Part shown: positions 30,132 through 40,511 of the stretch, one piece after another | Numbering within the stretch: position 1 is the stretch's first letter | How the letters are laid out: each line of letters opens with the position of its first letter | Assembly (NCBI RefSeq): GCF_009933175.1 | Contig: NZ_MAEJ01000015.1 | Coordinates: 62,001-126,000, forward strand | Direction: 5' to 3' | DNA length: 64,000 nucleotides | Source: Candidatus Enterococcus huntleyi | GTDB taxonomy: Bacteria > Bacillota > Bacilli > Lactobacillales > Enterococcaceae | Position numbers and translations under genes: made by a program | The notes under the pieces: model-generated | What the model saw: only the letters and a program-made list of their open reading frames with translations | Told to the model about the DNA's origin: nothing | Database searches by the model: none

Positions 30132-30837
30132 AGTTTTCGTCTCCTGGATTATGTGTTTCTAACCATTTCTCCTCCGCTTCAACTCGTTTGAGATAGGCTG
30201 GTAAAAAATCTTGAATGTTCGCAGTAGGTTCAGCTTTTTCACCTAAGACAGCCAATGTAATTCCATTTGGCACATCCCATGAGGCATGTGTATTAATCTC
30301 AGCCTGCGGCAAAGTCGCCAAAATTTCCTCTGAAAAATTAGCCACGTCGGTTCCAACAAAGTAGATTGGCTCAGCAGATTTCGCTAATTCTTCTAGTAAA
30401 TGAGTGATCGATAGATGACTATCTTGCTGAACACAAACCAACTGATCCTCTTCCCATTGATAAATCCCCGCATAGACATTTCTACGCCGTGCATCGAATA
30501 ATGGCACGATGCGACCAGGTTGATTGAGGCAATTAGCTGCAATTGTCGCTAAACTAGAGAGCCCGACCAATTCTTTTTTTAATGTATAAGCTAATGTCTT
30601 GGCTGTCGTCACCCCAATACGCAAGCCTGTGTAAGAGCCCGGCCCCTGAGCAACCACAATTCTATCAATATCAGAAGGCTTTTTGCCTACAGACTGAACC
30701 AATGAATCCAATGCAGGCATCAAGGTTACACTATGATTCTTTTTGACAGTCGTTTGTATTTGGCCCAAGACTCTGCCATCTTCTAACAGTCCAAGCGCTA
30801 AGGTTTGATTAGACGTATCAATCGCAAGTATAATCAT
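30115..30837 (-). CDS. tsaB: tRNA t6A biosynthesis protein TsaB
   Basis: 240-aa ASKHA-fold partner that stabilises TsaD. N-terminal ILAIDTSNQTLALGLL and the RIGVTTAKTLAYTL-type segment. It lacks the TsaD histidine metal site, as expected for TsaB. ATG 30837 is chosen over TTG 30840 (AAAGGG at suitable spacing). First gene of tsaB–GNAT–rimI–tsaD. Confidence 0.95.
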   Translation of the reverse strand: MIILAIDTSNQTLALGLLEDGRVLGQIQTTVKKNHSVTLMPALDSLVQSVGKKPSDIDRIVVAQGPGSYTGLRIGVTTAKTLAYTLKKELVGLSSLATIAANCLNQPGRIVPLFDARRRNVYAGIYQWEEDQLVCVQQDSHLSITHLLEELAKSAEPIYFVGTDVANFSEEILATLPQAEINTHASWDVPNGITLAVLGEKAEPTANIQDFLPAYLKRVEAEEKWLETHNPGDENYVEKV

Positions 30838-30874
30838 CAAAAATCCCTTTCCTTTTTACAATAATAATGGACTT

Positions 30875-30880
30875 ATTGTA
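30875..30880 (-). promoter_or_regulatory. Extended -10 for the tsaB operon
   Basis: TACAAT preceded by TGC on the minus strand, 38 nt upstream of tsaB. No strong -35. The remainder of 30838–31246 holds only a possible gene remnant (30919–31039) and the galR terminator. Confidence 0.4.
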
Positions 30881-31127
30881 GCATATTTCTTTCAAACTTA
30901 ATATTACTTTATCTACAGTTACAGTCCACGGATTTGTTTCATGCCGACGAAGGAAAAATCATGTAACGCTTCCAAGCAAGCCCCTACTGATTTAATCGTT
31001 CTAAAATCAGTTCCGCCACCAGTCCCGCGATGGACTCACTAATTTATTCAACTAGCCACAATCTATTCAATAACTCGTTCGGCTGCCCCCGTTCAAATTT
31101 CCTCAACTTTCTACGAAACAAATAAAA

Positions 31128-31153
31128 GAACCAACGCCATTATGGGTTGGTCC
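31128..31153 (-). terminator. Terminator after galR
   Basis: Eight-bp stem GGACCAAC/GTTGGTTC (one G·U) followed on the minus strand by a T-rich tract, about 95 nt after the galR stop. Confidence 0.7.
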
Positions 31154-31246
31154 TCATTTTTGTTCGCTTGATTCATCATTAAAAAAACCATTCATTCGCA
31201 TTAAGTATACTTAGAATTTTTTTGTATTACCTCGCACCTATAATGC

Positions 31247-32272
<1,026 letters not shown>

Positions 32273-33754
32273 TTACAGTGTCTCAATAAAGCGTCCAAAC
32301 GCTTGTTTTCCGTCTGCCGTACGTTTGAAGACTCCCGCATCTGACAAAACTTGAGCAAAGACTTTCCCGACCGCTTCCTGGACCACTTGTTTGACGTTTT
32401 CTTTGTTCACGGAATTCGCCTGTTTCAGTTGATCCGCCCAGTCTTTATGGTAAGCCGCTAACTCATTTTCTTCGTCTAACAAATAACGTTCCACTTCGAT
32501 TAATTCTTTTTCTAGTCGTGGTGGTAAAACGGCTAAGCCCATAACTTCAATCAAACCGATATTCTCTTTTTTGATATGTTGGACTTCTTTATGCGGATGG
32601 AAAATGCCATCTGGATGTTCTTCTGATACATTATTATCTCGTAAAACTAAATCCAATTCAAATAAATCTTTTTTACGACGCGCAATCGGTGTCACTGTAT
32701 GATGAGGCGTGCCATCCGCAGAGAAAGCCGAAACTTCCACGGATTCATCTGAATAATTTTGCCATTTTTCATAAATTTCTGTTGCGGCCTCCACAAGCTC
32801 CGCCTGATTTTTCCCTTGCAAACGAATCACAGACATCGGCCATTTGACAATACCTGCCTGCACCGTTGGAAAATTCGTCAGCGAAAATTCTTGCTCAATC
32901 TCAGCTTTCGCCATCGGAAATTCATGACGGCCCGCTTGATAATGATCATGAGATAAAATTGAACCACCCACAATCGGTAAATCGGCATTCGAACCGACAA
33001 AATAATGCGGTAAAACTTCGATAATTTTTAATAGTCGCGCAAACGTTTCGCGAGAAATTTTCATTGGACGATGCTCTTCCGACAAAATAATCGAATGCTC
33101 ATTGTAATAAGCGTAAGGCGAATACTGGAAGCCCCAGCTTTCCCCATCGAGATTCATCCGAATAATCCGATGATTGGTCCGCGCCGGATAATTCAACCGA
33201 CCTTTATAGCCTTCATTTTCCATGCACAGCATACATTTTGGATAATCGACTTTCGCCGCTGTCCGTTCCGCCGCAATCTGTTTCGGATCTTTTTCCGGTT
33301 TTGATAGATTAATCGTAATTTCAATCTCACCGTACTCCGTCTCCACTGGAAAAATAATATTTTTTGCAATCGCACGAGTTTTGATATAATCGTTGGCTTT
33401 ACTCAACTCGAAGAAATAATCCGTTGCTTCTTTAGGACTCTTTGAATAATGTTGGGCAAAGAACGCATTTACGACAGAAGGTGGTGGCGTTAAGAAGTCC
33501 ATTAACTGGGCCTCTAACATCTCAACCTCTGCTTGATTTTCTGTAATTAACTGATTCTCACGGGCCTTCGCAATCAACGCATCCAGTAACTCTAATGAAG
33601 GCTGACTTGGCTTTTGTTCTTGCATGTCAGACAGAGAATCCTCGCCAATCAAGGCAGCTATCCGATTGTGCAAATAAATTCGGTCCATCTCCATCCAACC
33701 GCCAGAAGCAATCGCTAATGTCGTGAAATCATAAATTGTTTGACTGATAGTCAC
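32273..33754 (-). CDS. galT: UDP-glucose–hexose-1-phosphate uridylyltransferase, class II
   Basis: Swaps UDP between glucose-1-P and galactose-1-P in the Leloir pathway. 493 aa, the long form found in Gram-positive bacteria, without the HxHxQ active site of class I enzymes but with GGSILSHDHYQAGRHEFPMAKA containing the His-rich catalytic segment. The GTG start at 33754 has AGGAGG 7 nt upstream. The site overlaps the galE stop region, so translation is coupled. Confidence 0.95.
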   Translation of the reverse strand: MTISQTIYDFTTLAIASGGWMEMDRIYLHNRIAALIGEDSLSDMQEQKPSQPSLELLDALIAKARENQLITENQAEVEMLEAQLMDFLTPPPSVVNAFFAQHYSKSPKEATDYFFELSKANDYIKTRAIAKNIIFPVETEYGEIEITINLSKPEKDPKQIAAERTAAKVDYPKCMLCMENEGYKGRLNYPARTNHRIIRMNLDGESWGFQYSPYAYYNEHSIILSEEHRPMKISRETFARLLKIIEVLPHYFVGSNADLPIVGGSILSHDHYQAGRHEFPMAKAEIEQEFSLTNFPTVQAGIVKWPMSVIRLQGKNQAELVEAATEIYEKWQNYSDESVEVSAFSADGTPHHTVTPIARRKKDLFELDLVLRDNNVSEEHPDGIFHPHKEVQHIKKENIGLIEVMGLAVLPPRLEKELIEVERYLLDEENELAAYHKDWADQLKQANSVNKENVKQVVQEAVGKVFAQVLSDAGVFKRTADGKQAFGRFIETL

Positions 33755-33765
33755 AACCAAACCTC

Positions 33766-34755
33766 CTAGTCTTCATACCCGTTTGGATGGCTCACATGCC
33801 AATCCCAAGCAGTTTTAATAATAGCCTTCACTGAAGTGTATTGCGGATCCCAACCTAAGACTGATTTCGCTTTTTCACTAGCTGCAACCAATGTGCCTGG
33901 ATCACCTGCACGACGAGGCGCCACTTTTGCTGGAATTTCTTTGCCAGTTACTTCGCGAGCCGCTTCAAGCATTTCTTTGACTGAATAGCCATTGTTACTG
34001 CCCAAGTTAAAGACGTTACTTTCGTTACCAGCTTTCAGATATTCTAACGCTAAGATGTGCGCGGCAATCAAATCTTCTACGTGGACATAATCGCGGATAC
34101 ATGTGCCATCTGGCGTATCGTAATCCTCACCAAAGATTGATAAAGCTTCACGTTGGCCTAAAGCCACTTGTAAAATGATGGGTACTAAATGTGTTTCTGG
34201 ATCATGATCTTCACCAATTGAAGAATCAGCTTTCGCTCCTGCCACGTTAAAGTAGCGTAAAGCCACATAGCGCATGCCATAAGCGTTGTCACACCATTTC
34301 ATCATTTTTTCCATCATTAGCTTACTTTCACCGTAAGGATTTTTTGGATTGGTTGGAGTTGTTTCGCGAATTGGTGTTTCTTCAGGCTCGCCATAAGTCG
34401 CTGCTGTCGAAGAAAAGACAATATTTTTCACATCAAATTCTTCCATTACTTCAAGTAGAACTTGCATACCATAGACATTATTATTGAAATATTTTAGCGG
34501 TTTTTCGACAGATTCGCCGACTAAAGAGCTGGCTGCAAAATGGATAACCCCTTCAATTTTTTCTTGTTTGAAGACACTTTGAACAAAGGCTTTATCGCGC
34601 ACATCGCCTTCGTAAAAACGGGCATCTGGATGAATCGCTTGTTTGTGCCCAGTTAGTAAGTTATCGATAACAACTACCTCGTAGCCTTTTGTAACTAATT
34701 GATTAACTGCATGAGAACCGATATAGCCGGCTCCTCCTAAAACTAAAATTGACAT
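33766..34755 (-). CDS. galE: UDP-glucose 4-epimerase
   Basis: Interconverts UDP-galactose and UDP-glucose. 329-aa extended [17 protein letters not shown] at the N-terminus, catalytic [11 protein letters not shown] and YxxxK ([14 protein letters not shown]), [14 protein letters not shown] near the C-terminus. AAAGGAG lies before ATG. Second gene of the gal operon, 42 nt after galK. Confidence 0.96.
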   Translation of the reverse strand: MSILVLGGAGYIGSHAVNQLVTKGYEVVVIDNLLTGHKQAIHPDARFYEGDVRDKAFVQSVFKQEKIEGVIHFAASSLVGESVEKPLKYFNNNVYGMQVLLEVMEEFDVKNIVFSSTAATYGEPEETPIRETTPTNPKNPYGESKLMMEKMMKWCDNAYGMRYVALRYFNVAGAKADSSIGEDHDPETHLVPIILQVALGQREALSIFGEDYDTPDGTCIRDYVHVEDLIAAHILALEYLKAGNESNVFNLGSNNGYSVKEMLEAAREVTGKEIPAKVAPRRAGDPGTLVAASEKAKSVLGWDPQYTSVKAIIKTAWDWHVSHPNGYED

Positions 34756-34797
34756 ATTATTTTCGTCTCCTTTGTGATAAATACTTTCCTATCTATC

Positions 34798-35961
34798 TTA
34801 CAGTTTTCTGGCGCCATCATCAATGCTTGCTTTGTAAAAGTCTGCCGCGTAACCAATTTTTTCTTTGTAAGCCGCGCCAACCGCCTCGATAAATTCTGGC
34901 AAGACCGCTTCTTTTACTAAAGCAATTCCGCAGCCGCCAAAGCCAGCCCCAGTCATTCTAGCCCCTAAAACGCCCGGTTGTGCTTGAGCTGCCGCAACTA
35001 GGGTATCAAGTTCAATTCCCGTCACTTCATAATCATCACGTAATGATTCATGAGAAGCATCCAATAATTGGCCAAATGTTTCTAAATCATTCGCTTGTAA
35101 AGCAGCTTTGGCTTTCAATGTCCGTTGATTCTCAGTCACCGCGTGTTTAGCACGGCGAATCAAGGTTTCATCGCCAATTAAATCCGTATTTGCGTAGAAT
35201 GTTTCTTCATCTAACTCACCAAGACTTTGGATAGCGAGCTTCGTTTGTAAGCGGCGTAGCGCTTCTTCACATTCGCCTCGGCGTTCATTGTATTTCGAAT
35301 CCGCTAATTCTCGACGCTTATTCGTGTTCATAATCGCCACGACATACTCACCAAAAGCGGCTGGTACCACTTCATACGACAGTGTATTTGTATCTAATAA
35401 TAAGGCATGGTCTTTTTGACCCATACCGATGGCAAATTGATCCATAATTCCTGAATTTACGCCGATAAACTGATTTTCCACTCGTTTCCCTAATTTGACT
35501 AAATCTAACATCTCCACTGATAAATCAAATAAATCCCGCACAATGACCCCAGTCAATAATTCGAGAGAAGCCGATGAAGATAAGCCCGCACCATTCGGTA
35601 TCGTGCCATAAATAAAGAGATCCATACCTGAAGATACGTCGTAGCCATCTTCGATTAGGTAGGCAATCACACCCTTAGGATAGTTCGTCCAATTATCTTT
35701 TTTGTTGTAAGATAAATCTTCTAACGAAAATTCAATCCGGCCCAGTTCCGCAAAGTTTTTAGAATACAAGCGAACCATTTTATCTGTTCTTTTTCTAGCT
35801 AATCCATAGGTACCAATCGTAATCGAAGCCGGAAAAACATAGCCTCCATTATAATCAGTATGTTCTCCGATTAGATTGATTCTTCCTGGTGCAAAATAAT
35901 CGCCGGTTGCCGTTTCACCATCAAATACTTCTTGAAACTCTTTATGCAAGTCTTTTAACAT
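34798..35961 (-). CDS. galK: Galactokinase
   Basis: ATP-dependent phosphorylation of galactose. 387-aa GHMP kinase: galactokinase signature [22 protein letters not shown] loop [18 protein letters not shown] and C-terminal [13 protein letters not shown]. First gene of galKETR. Its promoter is overlapped by a likely GalR operator. AAGGAAG precedes ATG. Confidence 0.96.
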   Translation of the reverse strand: MLKDLHKEFQEVFDGETATGDYFAPGRINLIGEHTDYNGGYVFPASITIGTYGLARKRTDKMVRLYSKNFAELGRIEFSLEDLSYNKKDNWTNYPKGVIAYLIEDGYDVSSGMDLFIYGTIPNGAGLSSSASLELLTGVIVRDLFDLSVEMLDLVKLGKRVENQFIGVNSGIMDQFAIGMGQKDHALLLDTNTLSYEVVPAAFGEYVVAIMNTNKRRELADSKYNERRGECEEALRRLQTKLAIQSLGELDEETFYANTDLIGDETLIRRAKHAVTENQRTLKAKAALQANDLETFGQLLDASHESLRDDYEVTGIELDTLVAAAQAQPGVLGARMTGAGFGGCGIALVKEAVLPEFIEAVGAAYKEKIGYAADFYKASIDDGARKL

Positions 35962-35983
35962 GCGAACACTTCCTTTAATTTCT

Positions 35984-36015
35984 TTTAGTAAATTTATTAT
36001 AAAACATTTACTAAA
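35984..36015. promoter_or_regulatory. Likely GalR operator around the galK -10
   Basis: Inverted half-sites TTTAGTAAAT (35984–35993) and ATTTACTAAA (36006–36015) flank the -10. Each half is itself near-palindromic (ATTTASTAAAT), so two adjacent operator sites are possible. Confidence 0.6.
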
Positions 36016-36024
36016 TATTTACAA
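35996..36024 (-). promoter_or_regulatory. gal operon promoter
   Basis: Minus strand -35 TTGTAA, 17-bp spacer, -10 TATAAT, 35 nt upstream of galK, embedded in the operator palindrome. Confidence 0.7.
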
Positions 36025-36128
36025 CTCAAAATAAACCGATTACAAAAATAATCTTTCTACTGGTCTTTTCCTTCGTTATCAGCGATAATATAGGAGTAGA
36101 ATAATATTAGAATAAAGAGGTGTTTCCT

Positions 36129-36296
36129 ATGAAAAATTTCGTATCTGGACTATTTGTCGGCAGCGTAGCAACTATGGCGGCTATCGCTGGAACAATTGTA
36201 GCTGCAAAAAAAATCATCATTGATCCTATTGAAGAAAAAGAGGCAATGATTGAAGAAAACCGTAAAAAAGCCATGAGAAAACGGATCACTCGTTAA
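36129..36296 (+). CDS. DUF3042 family small membrane protein
   Basis: 55 aa: one N-terminal hydrophobic helix (FVSGLFVGSVATMAAIAGTIVAA) and a highly charged tail ending NRKKAMRKRITR. Matches from memory the DUF3042 family, short proteins restricted to Lactobacillales with no known function. GAGGTG lies 6 nt before the ATG. Divergent from galK and followed by a long hairpin terminator. Confidence 0.85.
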   Translation: MKNFVSGLFVGSVATMAAIAGTIVAAKKIIIDPIEEKEAMIEENRKKAMRKRITR

Positions 36297-36303
36297 AACA
36301 ACT

Positions 36304-36388
36304 AAAACAGCCCCTACTTCTAGCAGTAAACAGAGCCTCTAAATTTTTTAGGTCTCTATTGAACTGCTCGCACAGTAGGGGCTGTTTT
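36304..36388. terminator. Long bidirectional terminator after DUF3042 gene
   Basis: Perfect 15-bp outer stem AAAACAGCCCCTACT/AGTAGGGGCTGTTTT with an internal AGCAGT/ACTGCT helix and a CTAAA/TTTAG core. It is 85 nt long and unusually elaborate for a terminator. Confidence 0.75.
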
Positions 36389-36515
36389 GCGCTGTCTATT
36401 TCGTTCGCTGTCTCTCTGTCTATCTCTTTGTCTATTTTTCATCTTTGTCATTTTTTTGACCTTTTTTCTCATCAGCTTAATCTTTGTCTTTTACTGTGTC
36501 TTCGACCTCCACGTT

Positions 36516-36875
36516 CTAACTTGATTCAGCCTCGAGCCATTCCTTTAGACAAACAGCCTGATTAGCTACCGTATCCTTGGCTCCATAGACTAAAGTCACG
36601 ACGGGATTCTCTGAGACGATTTCCAGCAATTCAGCAAACGCCTCTTTACCCGTTCCTTGTGCTAATTCTGCTTCATATTTTTCTTTAAATTCTGCAAACT
36701 TTTCTGCCTCATGATGAAACCATTTACGCAGTTCATTACTAGGAGCAACTTCTTTGAGCCACTCATTCACCTGCGCCTGCTCCTTCGAAACGCCCCTCGG
36801 CCATAATCGATCCACCAATACACGGTAACCATCCGCCTCTGCTGGTTCCTCATATGCTCTTTTTAGCTTAATCAT
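36516..36875 (-). CDS. DUF488 family protein
   Basis: 119 aa. Family hallmark VLVDRLWPRGVSKEQA, then WLKEVAPSNELRKWFHHE and the C-terminal VTLVYGAKDTVANQAVCLKEWL. DUF488 proteins (YeaO-like) are small cytosolic proteins of unknown function. ATG 36875 is chosen because GGAGGAGG lies before it. The longer frame to 36956 has no site. Downstream, in the same frame, the sequence after the stop remains Lys/Asp/Glu-rich and broken by stops. Confidence 0.88.
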   Translation of the reverse strand: MIKLKRAYEEPAEADGYRVLVDRLWPRGVSKEQAQVNEWLKEVAPSNELRKWFHHEAEKFAEFKEKYEAELAQGTGKEAFAELLEIVSENPVVTLVYGAKDTVANQAVCLKEWLEAESS

Positions 36876-37062
36876 CGCGATTCCTCCTCCAATCTCTAAA
36901 GTAATTCCTCTGTCATTTGCTACTTCTATCTTACGCATTTTCAGCAATTTAGACAAAAGTAAACCATTCTAAACGCACCACCTGAAAATGAAATCCCAAA
37001 AAATTGTTTCGATTTCACCTAGGCTATTTTTGCGCAGAAGATTTACTAATAACGATGCTCAA

Positions 37063-37105
37063 AAAATAAAAAATCCTCCAAGCTTTAGTTAAAAAGCTCA
37101 GAGGA
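37063..37105 (-). terminator. Terminator after rhodanese gene
   Basis: Stem TCCTC-AGCTTT/AAAGCT-GAGGA with symmetric CA bulges, followed on the minus strand by two T tracts. Confidence 0.85.
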
Positions 37106-37149
37106 AACCATTTAGTCACTTATTTCAATCTACCTAACGTAAAAAGTGC

Positions 37150-37545
37150 TTAATACGTGATATTTTTTTTCTTAATTTTACCCGTCCAACCATCGTATCC
37201 ACCTTTAAGCAGATAAATATCTTTGTAGCCTTGCTTGCGCAGTTTAGCCGCAGCACGAATACTCATACTTTTCTTTTGGTCATAAATATAGACTGGTTGA
37301 TCCTTACGAATAGAGCCATAAGATTGCTTTAAAACAGTGTAAGGAATATTTCTTGCGCCTAAAATATGGCCTGCATCGAACGTATCTTTTTCACGCACAT
37401 CGATGACTTGCGCTTTACGCATCCCCTCACGAAATTCTTCTTCCGTTAACGTAGTTGCTGAGCGCTTACCCATGAAACGAATATACAATTCATATCCTGC
37501 AATCGCCAGAATTATTAAAATTAATACGATATTAACTACCCACAT
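37150..37545 (-). CDS. Membrane-anchored rhodanese-like protein lacking the active-site Cys
   Basis: 131 aa: an N-terminal TM helix (residues 3–22), then a rhodanese fold (VIDVREKDTFDAGHILGARNIPY, LLKGGYDGWTG). The active-site loop that normally reads CxxGxR(S/A) is YDQKKSMSIRAA, with Asp near residue 89 instead of Cys. Sulfurtransferase activity is therefore unlikely, and a binding or regulatory role is more plausible. 15 nt downstream of glcK, so cotranscribed with yqgQ–glcK. Confidence 0.88.
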   Translation of the reverse strand: MWVVNIVLILIILAIAGYELYIRFMGKRSATTLTEEEFREGMRKAQVIDVREKDTFDAGHILGARNIPYTVLKQSYGSIRKDQPVYIYDQKKSMSIRAAAKLRKQGYKDIYLLKGGYDGWTGKIKKKNITY

Positions 37546-37560
37546 TTAATTCAAACCTTT

Positions 37561-38526
37561 CTATTTATCAAGTTGTAAAGCAAGTGAGGCAGCCCCGATA
37601 ACACCGGCTTCATTGCCTAACACAGCTAATTTAATTTTTGTACTTTCTCTCACTTGTGGGAAAGTAAATTCATTGAAATACTTTTCAACACGTGAGCGTA
37701 GAAACTCGCCAGCAGCCGAAACGCCGCCACCTAAGACAATGCTTGATGGATTCAAGGTATTTCCTAAGTTCCCACAAGCTAAGCCCAGGTAGAAACACAC
37801 TTTGTCAACCACCATTAAGGCAAATGGATCATCTGCTTGCGCATACTCAAAGATATCTTTACTAGACACCTCTTCGCCATCATCCAATAACGCTTTAATT
37901 TTAGAATCACCGACATATTCTTCCGCTAAATGACGCGCCACACGCACCACACCAGTCGCACTAGAAACAGTTTCTAGACAACCACGCTTGCCACAGGTAC
38001 ATTCAAAACCATTCGGATCAACCGTCACGTGACCAATCTCACCCGCGCAACCAGCCGTTCCATGAAGTAGTTTCCCTTCAGCGACAATTCCGCCACCAAC
38101 GCCTGTTCCGAGCGTGATAAAAATAACGTCAGGATCATTTTCTCCAGCACCCTTCCAACGTTCGCCTAAAGCTGCAACATTGGCATCATTATCCAAAGTA
38201 AACGGAATCTTCGTACCTTTTTCGATTAATTCTCGTACCGGTTGCAAAGTTGACCAATTTAAATTGTAGGCGCCAATCACGGTACCTTTCTCTTGATTGA
38301 CACTCCCAGGAGTCCCCATACCAATACCAATGAAATCTTCACTGGTCATATTATAAAGGTCCAAACGATGATTGATTGATTCAACAATCTCTGGAACGAT
38401 ATGACTACCTTCATCTAAAATGTTGGTATCAATACTCCATTTTTGTTGGATCTCACCATCTGTCGTTAAAATTGCAAATTTTGCTGTAGTTCCGCCTAAA
38501 TCAATCCCAATAATTTTTTTATCCAT
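37561..38526 (-). CDS. glcK: ROK-family glucokinase
   Basis: Phosphorylates glucose to glucose-6-P. 321 aa. The ATP-binding motif is GIDLGGTTAKFAIL, followed by LDNDANVAALGE, the zinc-binding ROK motif CTCGKRGCLE, and GGGVSAAGEFL. Start overlaps the yqgQ stop by one base (TAATG), the usual yqgQ–glcK coupling of Firmicutes. Confidence 0.95.
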   Translation of the reverse strand: MDKKIIGIDLGGTTAKFAILTTDGEIQQKWSIDTNILDEGSHIVPEIVESINHRLDLYNMTSEDFIGIGMGTPGSVNQEKGTVIGAYNLNWSTLQPVRELIEKGTKIPFTLDNDANVAALGERWKGAGENDPDVIFITLGTGVGGGIVAEGKLLHGTAGCAGEIGHVTVDPNGFECTCGKRGCLETVSSATGVVRVARHLAEEYVGDSKIKALLDDGEEVSSKDIFEYAQADDPFALMVVDKVCFYLGLACGNLGNTLNPSSIVLGGGVSAAGEFLRSRVEKYFNEFTFPQVRESTKIKLAVLGNEAGVIGAASLALQLDK

Positions 38527-38738
38527 TAGTATTTTCCTTTCTGTCGGCTTTCCTCAATGTGGTGTTCTCTTTTTAAAATTCGCCAAGCAGTCATATACGT
38601 ATCTTTATCAATCAGCCGTCCTTCATACAGGTTTCTCAGCTCGATTGTCATCAATTCAATATCGTAAATCCTTGCGCCCACATACACGTAAATGCCAAAT
38701 TGTTTAAATAATTGTTGTACATCATACAAGCTTTCCAT
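38526..38738 (-). CDS. yqgQ: YqgQ family protein
   Basis: 70-aa predicted helical protein (LYDVQQLFKQFGIYVYVGARIYDIELMTIELRNLYEGRLID). Family conserved upstream of glcK in Firmicutes, proposed from structure to bind nucleic acid, function unproven. ATG 38738 has AAGGAAG 7 nt upstream. The frame extends to 38765, but that lies over the -10. Confidence 0.88.
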   Translation of the reverse strand: MESLYDVQQLFKQFGIYVYVGARIYDIELMTIELRNLYEGRLIDKDTYMTAWRILKREHHIEESRQKGKY

Positions 38739-38756
38739 TTTTGCACTTCCTTGAAC

Positions 38757-38786
38757 ATTATACAAGACTCGTCCTATCTTTTACAA
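38757..38786 (-). promoter_or_regulatory. Promoter for yqgQ–glcK–rhodanese
   Basis: Minus strand -35 TTGTAA, 18-bp spacer, consensus -10 TATAAT. Predicts a very short 5' UTR. Confidence 0.65.
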
Positions 38787-38972
38787 TGCTATTTCGACTC
38801 TTTTCTTACTCGATTGACTAGTTTGTTCAATTTTTTTCAAAATAAAAAACTACAATTTCTAGTATAACAAAAATTCCCCAGTTTTTCCTTAATTAGCTGA
38901 TAAAATTAGCGCAAAAAATCGACCCCAAAAATCAATTTCAAAAACCATCCAAAAAAATCAGCGCAAATAAAT

Positions 38973-39010
38973 AAATGAGATGCCTCTCAAAAAAAGAAGG
39001 CATCTCATTT
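38973..39010 (-). terminator. Terminator after rhomboid gene
   Basis: Perfect 13-bp stem AAATGAGATGCCT/AGGCATCTCATTT with a T-rich tail on the minus strand, 32 nt after the stop. Confidence 0.8.
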
Positions 39011-39041
39011 AGTAGTCGTATAAATAACTTGACCCACTAAT

Positions 39042-39743
39042 TTAGATCAAGCCATATTTTTTTAATCCCATCAGGAAAAGAACAACTAGCAGGAAGATGT
39101 AAATTCCGCCAGCAATAATTCGTTCATGAATCGAGTAACGCTCCTTATTATGCGGTAGAGCAATTGAGCTACCTAATAAGAGCCCCCCAACAATCCCACC
39201 GACATGACCCCAGATATCAATCGTTTGATCAAATACACCAAACAATAAGTTCATCGCCACAAATAAAACGAATTGACGAACCATCCCTTGAATCGTTGCA
39301 TTGTCTCTAAAATGAACACCCAAAATCAAAAAGGCGCCAAACATCCCGAACAACGCGGTACTTGATCCGGCAGCGACAGTCGTCGGACCATTAAAAGCAA
39401 AACTAGCCATATTTCCCATAATCCCACTCAATAAATAGAGTAAGAAGAAGCGACCATGCCCATAGATTGCTTCAATCTGCGAGCCCATAAAATATAAGAC
39501 TACGGAGTTTAATGCAAAATGTGATAAGCCAAAATGGATAAACATCGGTGTAATTAAGCGCCAATATTCATGTAGAAAAGCGACACGCGGTCCATACATT
39601 GTCCCATTCGCATAAAACCATTGATCCAGTGTTGGCGATAAAAACATTAATAAAAAGACAACCGTCTGAATCCCCAAAAAAGCATACGTTAAAAAAGGCT
39701 TGTTCAGCCAGCGTTTAAGTTTCATTTGTTGCTGATAATTCAT
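39042..39743 (-). CDS. glpG: Rhomboid intramembrane serine protease
   Basis: 233 aa, about seven TM helices. The rhomboid motifs HFGLSHFALN (oxyanion/structural), GSSTALFGMFG with the catalytic Ser, and GHVGGIVGG with the catalytic His are present. Cleaves TM segments of unknown substrates. It overlaps the upstream 5-formyl-THF cyclo-ligase gene by 4 nt, a frequent pairing in Firmicutes (yqgN–yqgP in Bacillus). Confidence 0.93.
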   Translation of the reverse strand: MNYQQQMKLKRWLNKPFLTYAFLGIQTVVFLLMFLSPTLDQWFYANGTMYGPRVAFLHEYWRLITPMFIHFGLSHFALNSVVLYFMGSQIEAIYGHGRFFLLYLLSGIMGNMASFAFNGPTTVAAGSSTALFGMFGAFLILGVHFRDNATIQGMVRQFVLFVAMNLLFGVFDQTIDIWGHVGGIVGGLLLGSSIALPHNKERYSIHERIIAGGIYIFLLVVLFLMGLKKYGLI

Positions 39744-40312
39744 CTATTTACTCCTTTATCAAAATCTGTAAACAGCTGTCCGACAGGAATATCGAAGGAC
39801 TCAACTGGCCAATTTTCTTGAAGCTGTTCACGGAACACCAAACTACACGTTTGTCCTGTATAGGTAGCTAAATATCGATCATAATAGCCCCCACCAAAGC
39901 CAATTCGATAGCCATCAGGTGAAAAAACAAGACCTGGTACAATAATCAAAGACAACTCATCCGACGGTACAATTAATTCTGAAGCGGGCTCCTGAACGCC
40001 AAATGATGAACGTGTATAGGTGGTCTGCGGGGTTGTTTCATAAAAAATCATTTCCCCTTTAGGAAACGATTTTGGTGCAGCCATTCGTTTTCCCTCCAGC
40101 CAGCCTTGAGCAAAAATCGCCGAGGTTTCAAACTCAAAGCCCAAAGAGATGACGGCTGCTACTGACTGAGCCTGTTGCCATAGCTCACTTGCAAAAAGCT
40201 GCGCCAAGATGGCTTGTTCTCTTTCTCGTTTAGCTTCAGGAAATTGATGTAATTCTTGTAATAGTTGGATCGTCTTTCCTCTAAGCACTTTTTTGTGTGC
40301 CTTCTTATCCAT
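39740..40312 (-). CDS. 5-formyltetrahydrofolate cyclo-ligase
   Basis: 190 aa. Converts 5-formyl-THF to 5,10-methenyl-THF with ATP. C-terminal signature VPGLVFSPDGYRIGFGGGYYDRYLA with the Gly-rich ATP loop, N-terminal KKVLRGKTIQ replaces the usual Lys-Arg substrate loop. The start is ATG 40312 with GGAGTGGAG upstream. Operon with the rhomboid gene. Confidence 0.92.
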   Translation of the reverse strand: MDKKAHKKVLRGKTIQLLQELHQFPEAKREREQAILAQLFASELWQQAQSVAAVISLGFEFETSAIFAQGWLEGKRMAAPKSFPKGEMIFYETTPQTTYTRSSFGVQEPASELIVPSDELSLIIVPGLVFSPDGYRIGFGGGYYDRYLATYTGQTCSLVFREQLQENWPVESFDIPVGQLFTDFDKGVNR

Positions 40313-40511
40313 GCGCGCTCCACTCCCTTATCAAATGGTAACGAAAAATAAAGAAAATGGCAATCTTTCTCGAATGAATTCATACAAAAATCATATTTCC
40401 TTCATTGAAGGGGCATCCCCTTACGAAAAATTATCACTTCAAACTAACAAGCAAACTAAAGTTAAAACAGCTCACAAATATTCTTTTATTATGCATACAA
40501 TAAATACGAGC

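Noticed and set aside
36400-36510. Pyrimidine-rich plus-strand tract as a regulatory RNA
   Set aside because: No promoter or stable structure. Better explained as low-complexity remnant coding sequence on the minus strand.
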